Assembly (NCBI GenBank): GCA_027435495.1
Contig: DAHZZC010000347.1
Span: forward strand, 1-16,626
Direction: 5' to 3'
Origin: Planctomycetales bacterium
GTDB lineage: Bacteria; Planctomycetota; Planctomycetia; Isosphaerales; Isosphaeraceae
Length of the DNA: 16,626 nucleotides
Under the pieces are notes generated by a model that saw nothing but the letters and a program-made list of their open reading frames with translations, had not been told where the DNA came from and did no database searches. A program made the position numbers and the translations under genes. Shown piece by piece: positions 13,824 to 16,626 of this stretch (positions within the stretch are counted from its first letter, which is position 1; every line of letters begins with the position of its first letter).

Positions 13824-14406
13824 ATGTCATTGTCGAAGCGGTTGTTGGCGATTGCGCTGGTCTTCACGCTCCCGACCGGATTGGATATCCGGGCGCAGGA
13901 GCGGGGGAAGCCCGCGGCTGGGCCGGAGCCGGGCCTGCCGGTGGGGCACTCTGGCGCCGAGGTTCACGTTGAAGGATCAGGCGGGCCGGGCACGCTCGCT
14001 CGACGAGTTCCTCGGGAAAGGAAAGGTCGCCCTGGTCTTCTACCGGTCGGCCGATTGGTGACCGTTCTGCCGCAGGCAGTTGGTTCAACTGCAAGGCGAT
14101 CTGAAGTCGATCGAGGACGCCGGGATTCAGGTGATCGGTATCAGCTATGACGAGCCGGTCGTTCTCGGGCGATTCGCCGGGAAGATGAAGATCACCTTTC
14201 CACTCCTCTCCGATCCCGAAAGCCGGACGATTGATGCTTACCATGTCCGCAACGACGCCGCTCGCGGGCGGATTGCGGGCGTGCCCGATCCGGGAACCTT
14301 CCTTTTGGACCGGAAGGGTGTGATCCGTGCCAAGCTGTTCCTGGAAGGATACCGCGACCGTCACTCGACAAAAGCGTTGATCGATGCGGCCAGATCGATC
14401 GACTGA
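13824..14406 (+). pseudogene. AhpC/TSA peroxiredoxin-like gene with a frameshift and in-frame UGA at the catalytic cysteine
   Basis: Read with one base removed, this gives an exported thioredoxin-fold peroxiredoxin of about 193 residues. It has a strong Shine-Dalgarno (AAGGAGAT, four bases before ATG 13824) and a signal peptide (MSLSKRLLAIALVFTL). The domain then reads TLAPRFTLKDQAGRARSLDE, KVALVFYRSADW, stop codon UGA (14059-14061), PFCRRQLVQLQ, VIGISYDEP, FPLLSDPE and VPDPGTFLLDRKGVIR, to a normal end. Related proteins have SADWCPFC, so UGA replaces the peroxidatic cysteine. The frameshift lies in GTGGGGCAC (near 13940-13943), where GTGGGCAC would restore VGTLAP. The rest is intact for over 110 codons. 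Two explanations remain: a decaying gene, or a selenoprotein (UxxC) with a sequencing error or real indel in the G run. I list it as broken because two lesions are visible. Confidence 0.6.
14069..14097 (+). promoter_or_regulatory. candidate bacterial SECIS hairpin after the UGA
   Basis: GCAGTTG (14076-14082) pairs perfectly with CAACTGC (14086-14092) around the loop GTT, with GCC/GGC pairing (14069-14071 / 14095-14097) below an internal loop. The apical loop begins 21 bases after the UGA and its first base is G, both within the range described for bacterial SECIS elements. A hairpin of this size can arise by chance, so the call depends on the UGA being read as selenocysteine. Confidence 0.3.
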
Positions 14407-14423
14407 CACATCCGGGGCCTGGA

Positions 14424-14465
14424 GGAGAGTGGCCGTCCTGGTCTGAAGCGGGTCGACCGCTCTCC
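14424..14465. terminator. possible bidirectional terminator hairpin between convergent genes
   Basis: GGAGAGTGG (14424-14432) pairs with CCGCTCTCC (14457-14465), one wobble included, across a 24-base loop. It lies in the 90-base gap between the ends of the peroxiredoxin-like gene and the ParB-like gene. There is no T run, so termination is uncertain. Confidence 0.3.
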
Positions 14466-14496
14466 GCTCACCCGAAATCCTGGTAGTCCCTCGGTC

Positions 14497-15408
14497 TTAC
14501 GCCTTTCGCAGTTCGCTGGCGCGGGCGGCGAGGTTGAAGACGGCGGTCTGGAAGAGCCCGCGGATGCTCCCGCTAGCGGCCCGATAAGCCTCGGTAAAGC
14601 CATCGGCGCGGGTCCAGGTGAGTACCTCGTTGACCTGGCGGGCCATCAGTTGCAGCATCTCCTCAATGGTCGAGCCTTCAGGCTCGATCGCGATCGCATC
14701 GGTGGCGTTGCGGGCCTCCCGGGCAAACGGGGGCGCCTCGGAGACGCCCGCGCCGTTCCGGCGGTCCGCATCAGCCGAGGCCGGCGCGTCTTCCCAGGGC
14801 GGCGCAGCGGTCGAGCCCATCGTCCGCCGATCTCGATCACGGTCGCGTTCTGACGCCACCTCTCCGGCACCAGCCTCGTGGTTGTCCCGGGGTAGCCGCT
14901 CGAATTCGTCCTTCGGCAGTCCGGCCGTCGAGTAGAGCTTGCCGTCCGCGCCAACCCGACCCGGTAGGTTGGGGATCTGGTGTGACTCGATCAGTTGCTT
15001 GCGGATCTTCAAGACCAGGTCGCGGCTGACGGCCAGCTCCTGGGCCATCCGGCGGTCCGACCAGTCGGGGTGCAGCTTCAGTTTGATTTCGACAGCTCTC
15101 CGACGCTCCGCCCGGGTGAGCGGAAGGCCGTGGAACAGGTTCACACTGGCAACGAAGTCGAGAGCCTCGGTGAAGGTGCCGGACCGGATCTCAGCCGGGA
15201 TGGTCCGCTTGCTCATCATCACGGCCGAGGCGTGACGATGGAACCCGTCAGCGATCAAAAGTCGGCCATCAACCTCGAAGACCGTGATCGGCGGCAGCCG
15301 CTCCCAGGAGTCGGCGTAACGCTCGACCGTGAAATCGTCCAGCCGATCGCGCAGGTTCAGGTTCGGATCGAGCACGAGATCGTCTAATGGCACCTCTCGA
15401 ATATTCAT
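14497..15408 (-). CDS. stand-alone ParB-like (ParB/Srx fold) DNA-binding protein
   Basis: A 303-residue protein. Residues 1-75 are a ParB/Srx nuclease-like fold: VPLDDLVLDPNLNLRDR, then PPITVFEVDGRLLIADGFHR and HASA, where GFHRHA fits the GxxRxxA box that binds nucleotide in ParB. The second ParB box (ENxxR) is not preserved; the equivalent place reads SVNLFHGLPLTRAERR. Residues 98-140 look like a helix-turn-helix (HPDWSDRRMAQELAVSRDLV). Residues 150-245 are a low-complexity, acidic/basic linker, and 245-303 form a helical C-terminal segment. There is no ParA next to it and no chromosome-origin context, so a role in gene regulation, rather than chromosome segregation, seems likelier. ATG 15408 is chosen because the domain starts at once and AGAAG lies upstream; the open frame to 15903 is antisense to the SDR gene. 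Confidence 0.8.
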   Translation of the reverse strand: MNIREVPLDDLVLDPNLNLRDRLDDFTVERYADSWERLPPITVFEVDGRLLIADGFHRHASAVMMSKRTIPAEIRSGTFTEALDFVASVNLFHGLPLTRAERRRAVEIKLKLHPDWSDRRMAQELAVSRDLVLKIRKQLIESHQIPNLPGRVGADGKLYSTAGLPKDEFERLPRDNHEAGAGEVASERDRDRDRRTMGSTAAPPWEDAPASADADRRNGAGVSEAPPFAREARNATDAIAIEPEGSTIEEMLQLMARQVNEVLTWTRADGFTEAYRAASGSIRGLFQTAVFNLAARASELRKA

Positions 15409-15559
15409 GTCGGCGCTTCTTTCGTGGTCGGCGTGACCTGGCACCCCGGGGGGATCCGTTCGCAATTCCCGGTCTTCGACATTAAGATCGGCAGGGATCA
15501 CCGGGCGATTGACGGCCCGGTCCGGGAAATCTCGGGACACAGGGCGGGAGCTGCCGGGG

Positions 15560-16435
15560 ATGCGGATTCTCGTGACAGGAGCAGGCGGGCGTCTCGGGTC
15601 GGCTCTGCGGGATCGACTGATCGAGCAGGGTCGCCATGAGGTCATCGCCTGGAGCGGATCAACGGCCGTCGCCCGGAGTCCGATTTCGATCCGACCGATC
15701 AACCTGGCCGATCCCCGCGCGATCACCGGGGCGATCGCCGAGGACGATCCTGACGCGATCGTCCACGCGGGCGCACTCAGCTCGGCCGACGCGGTCTTTC
15801 GCGATCCCTCGCGAGGCCGGGCGGTCAATGTTGAGTCGACCCGGATCCTCGCCGAATGGGCCGGCGCTCGCGGCCGTCGGCTGGTCTTCACCTCGACCGA
15901 CATGGTCTTCGACGGGTCTCGGTCGTGGTGGCGCGAGGACGACGAAGCGAGGCCGGTCCTGGCTTACGGCCAGACCAAGCTCGACGCCGAGGTCCACGTC
16001 CGGGCGATCGATCGGGGACTGGTGGCGCGCCTCTCGCTTCTCTTCGGCCCAAACAGCTCCGGCCGTCCCGACTTCTTCGGCCAGGCGGTGCAGGCCCTCC
16101 GCCGAGGCGAGCCGCGCGGGTTCTTCTGTGACGAGTACCGGACCCCGCTCGACTACCAAACCGCTGCCGAAGCCCTCGTCCGCCTGGTTGAATCGGAGGC
16201 GGTCGGGATTGTGCATGTTGCTGGACGGGATCGGCTCAGCCGTTTCGATCTGATGCAGCGCACCGCCGCCACGCTCGGTCTTGACCTCGACCTCGTCCGT
16301 TCGGCCTCGCAGTCTGACGTGACCCTCCCCGAACCGCGCCCGACCGATGCCTCGCTCGACACGACTCGCCTGACAGAGATCCTCCCCCACCTGGACCGCC
16401 CAACCATCGAGACGGCCCTCAGCGACTGGCGATGA
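15560..16435 (+). CDS. RmlD-type extended SDR reductase (NAD-dependent sugar epimerase family)
   Basis: A 291-residue cytoplasmic Rossmann-fold enzyme. The N-terminal nucleotide-binding motif is VTGAGGRLG (5-13). The catalytic set appears as TSTDMVFDG (111-119) and YGQTK with Y136 and K140. HAGALSSADAVFRDP (69-83) followed by AVNVESTRILAEWA matches the RmlD pattern (NAAAYTxVDxAExxP, AxxxNxxG). The C-terminal part includes DEYRTPLDYQTAAEAL and a GIVHVAGRDRLSRFD segment, as in dTDP-4-dehydrorhamnose reductases and MAT2B-like relatives. The NADPH/NADH-dependent reduction of a sugar ketone is probable. The substrate is not assignable, since no rml genes are nearby. ATG 15560 is chosen for GGGAG upstream and the immediate MRILVTG start. 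It is divergent from the ParB-like gene, with a 151-base gap in which I found no convincing promoter. Confidence 0.88.
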   Translation: MRILVTGAGGRLGSALRDRLIEQGRHEVIAWSGSTAVARSPISIRPINLADPRAITGAIAEDDPDAIVHAGALSSADAVFRDPSRGRAVNVESTRILAEWAGARGRRLVFTSTDMVFDGSRSWWREDDEARPVLAYGQTKLDAEVHVRAIDRGLVARLSLLFGPNSSGRPDFFGQAVQALRRGEPRGFFCDEYRTPLDYQTAAEALVRLVESEAVGIVHVAGRDRLSRFDLMQRTAATLGLDLDLVRSASQSDVTLPEPRPTDASLDTTRLTEILPHLDRPTIETALSDWR

Positions 16436-16436
16436 G

Positions 16437-16460
16437 GGCCCCGGCATCCTTCAGGGGGCC
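16437..16460 (+). terminator. weak hairpin after the SDR gene
   Basis: GGCCCC (16437-16442) pairs with GGGGCC (16455-16460) over a 12-base loop, two bases after the stop codon. No T run follows, so this is only a possible terminator. Confidence 0.25.
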
Positions 16461-16579
16461 AGGAGAAGCTCCGGGCCTCGACCACACAATTGGAAGACCA
16501 AAACCGTCTCCCTGTTGCAGAAACCGGCTCCCGCCCGTCATCGGCGCGACACTTTCGACTTCGACCAGGGTTCTGTCCT

Positions 16580-16600
16580 GTAGAGCCGGCTCCAGCCGGC
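16580..16600 (+). repeat. variant single REP element
   Basis: A GTAG head (16580-16583) is followed by GCCGGC-TCCA-GCCGGC (16585-16600), the same head, stem length and TCCA loop as the REPs at 10996 and 11176, but with CCGG-type arms. A further degenerate copy may lie at about 16516-16535 (CCGGCTCCCGCC). The inverse partner, if any, would be beyond the right edge. Confidence 0.6.
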
Positions 16601-16626
16601 GCTCTCGACCTGATAAAGCAGATCGG

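Noticed and set aside
14080..14406. A stand-alone 108-residue peroxiredoxin fragment beginning at a TTG
   Set aside because: It lacks the first strands and active-site segment, has no ribosome binding site, and continues in frame from the domain before the UGA; treated as part of one locus.

Overview
The window is GC-rich bacterial chromosome. It most likely comes from a planctomycete of the Isosphaeraceae type. That assignment is an inference from gene content: a redoxin/cytochrome c/copper-monooxygenase fusion, a DUF6807 (PmoA-like) protein, a Rho_N-DUF4912 protein, a UVR-motif protein, and weak Shine-Dalgarno sites with GTG/TTG starts. It reads as ordinary chromosome with long non-coding gaps. 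I saw no insertion sequence, CRISPR array, prophage or tRNA.

Left end (1-1844): on the minus strand lie the 5' part of atpB (F0 subunit a, cut by the window edge) and a small atpZ-like membrane protein, the head of an ATP synthase operon running off the left side. Upstream of it, on the plus strand, is an apparently orphan transcription unit (promoter-like boxes, hairpins, strong intrinsic terminator, no convincing ORF) that may be an unannotated small RNA.

Region 1845-4851: three plus-strand genes encode a Rho_N-DUF4912 protein, a UVR-motif protein and 5-formyltetrahydrofolate cyclo-ligase. A very recognisable 6S RNA (about 3970-4137) sits directly before the cyclo-ligase gene, the same ssrS-ygfA/fau neighbourhood known from proteobacteria. 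The cyclo-ligase gene overlaps a convergent secreted DUF6807 protein (minus, 4830-6095) by 22 bases.

Region 6096-10877: plus-strand genes with their own signals. A glycine-rich RRM RNA-binding protein has a good promoter, a leader of about 180 nt and a terminator. A two-gene unit of a NifU-like protein and HemW follows, with GTGA start/stop overlap. Then comes a two-gene ABC exporter (LolD/MacB-type ATPase plus FtsX/MacB-type permease with a TTG start).

Region 10878-11476 is a non-coding REP cluster: two REP doublets exactly 180 bp apart, plus a decayed third. A variant REP recurs at the right edge (16580-16600).

Region 11477-14406: a secreted four-domain redox protein (redoxin, cytochrome c, PHM-like copper monooxygenase, AMPK/CBM48-type module) is on the minus strand. 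Divergent from it is a peroxiredoxin-like gene with two anomalies: an apparent one-base insertion in a G run, and an in-frame UGA exactly where the catalytic cysteine of the WCxxC motif should be. A hairpin suitably placed for a bacterial SECIS follows the UGA. The locus is either a decaying gene or a selenoprotein gene with a sequencing or real indel; it is the most interesting item here.

Right end (14407-16626): a stand-alone ParB-like DNA-binding protein (minus) and a divergent RmlD-type extended SDR reductase (plus).
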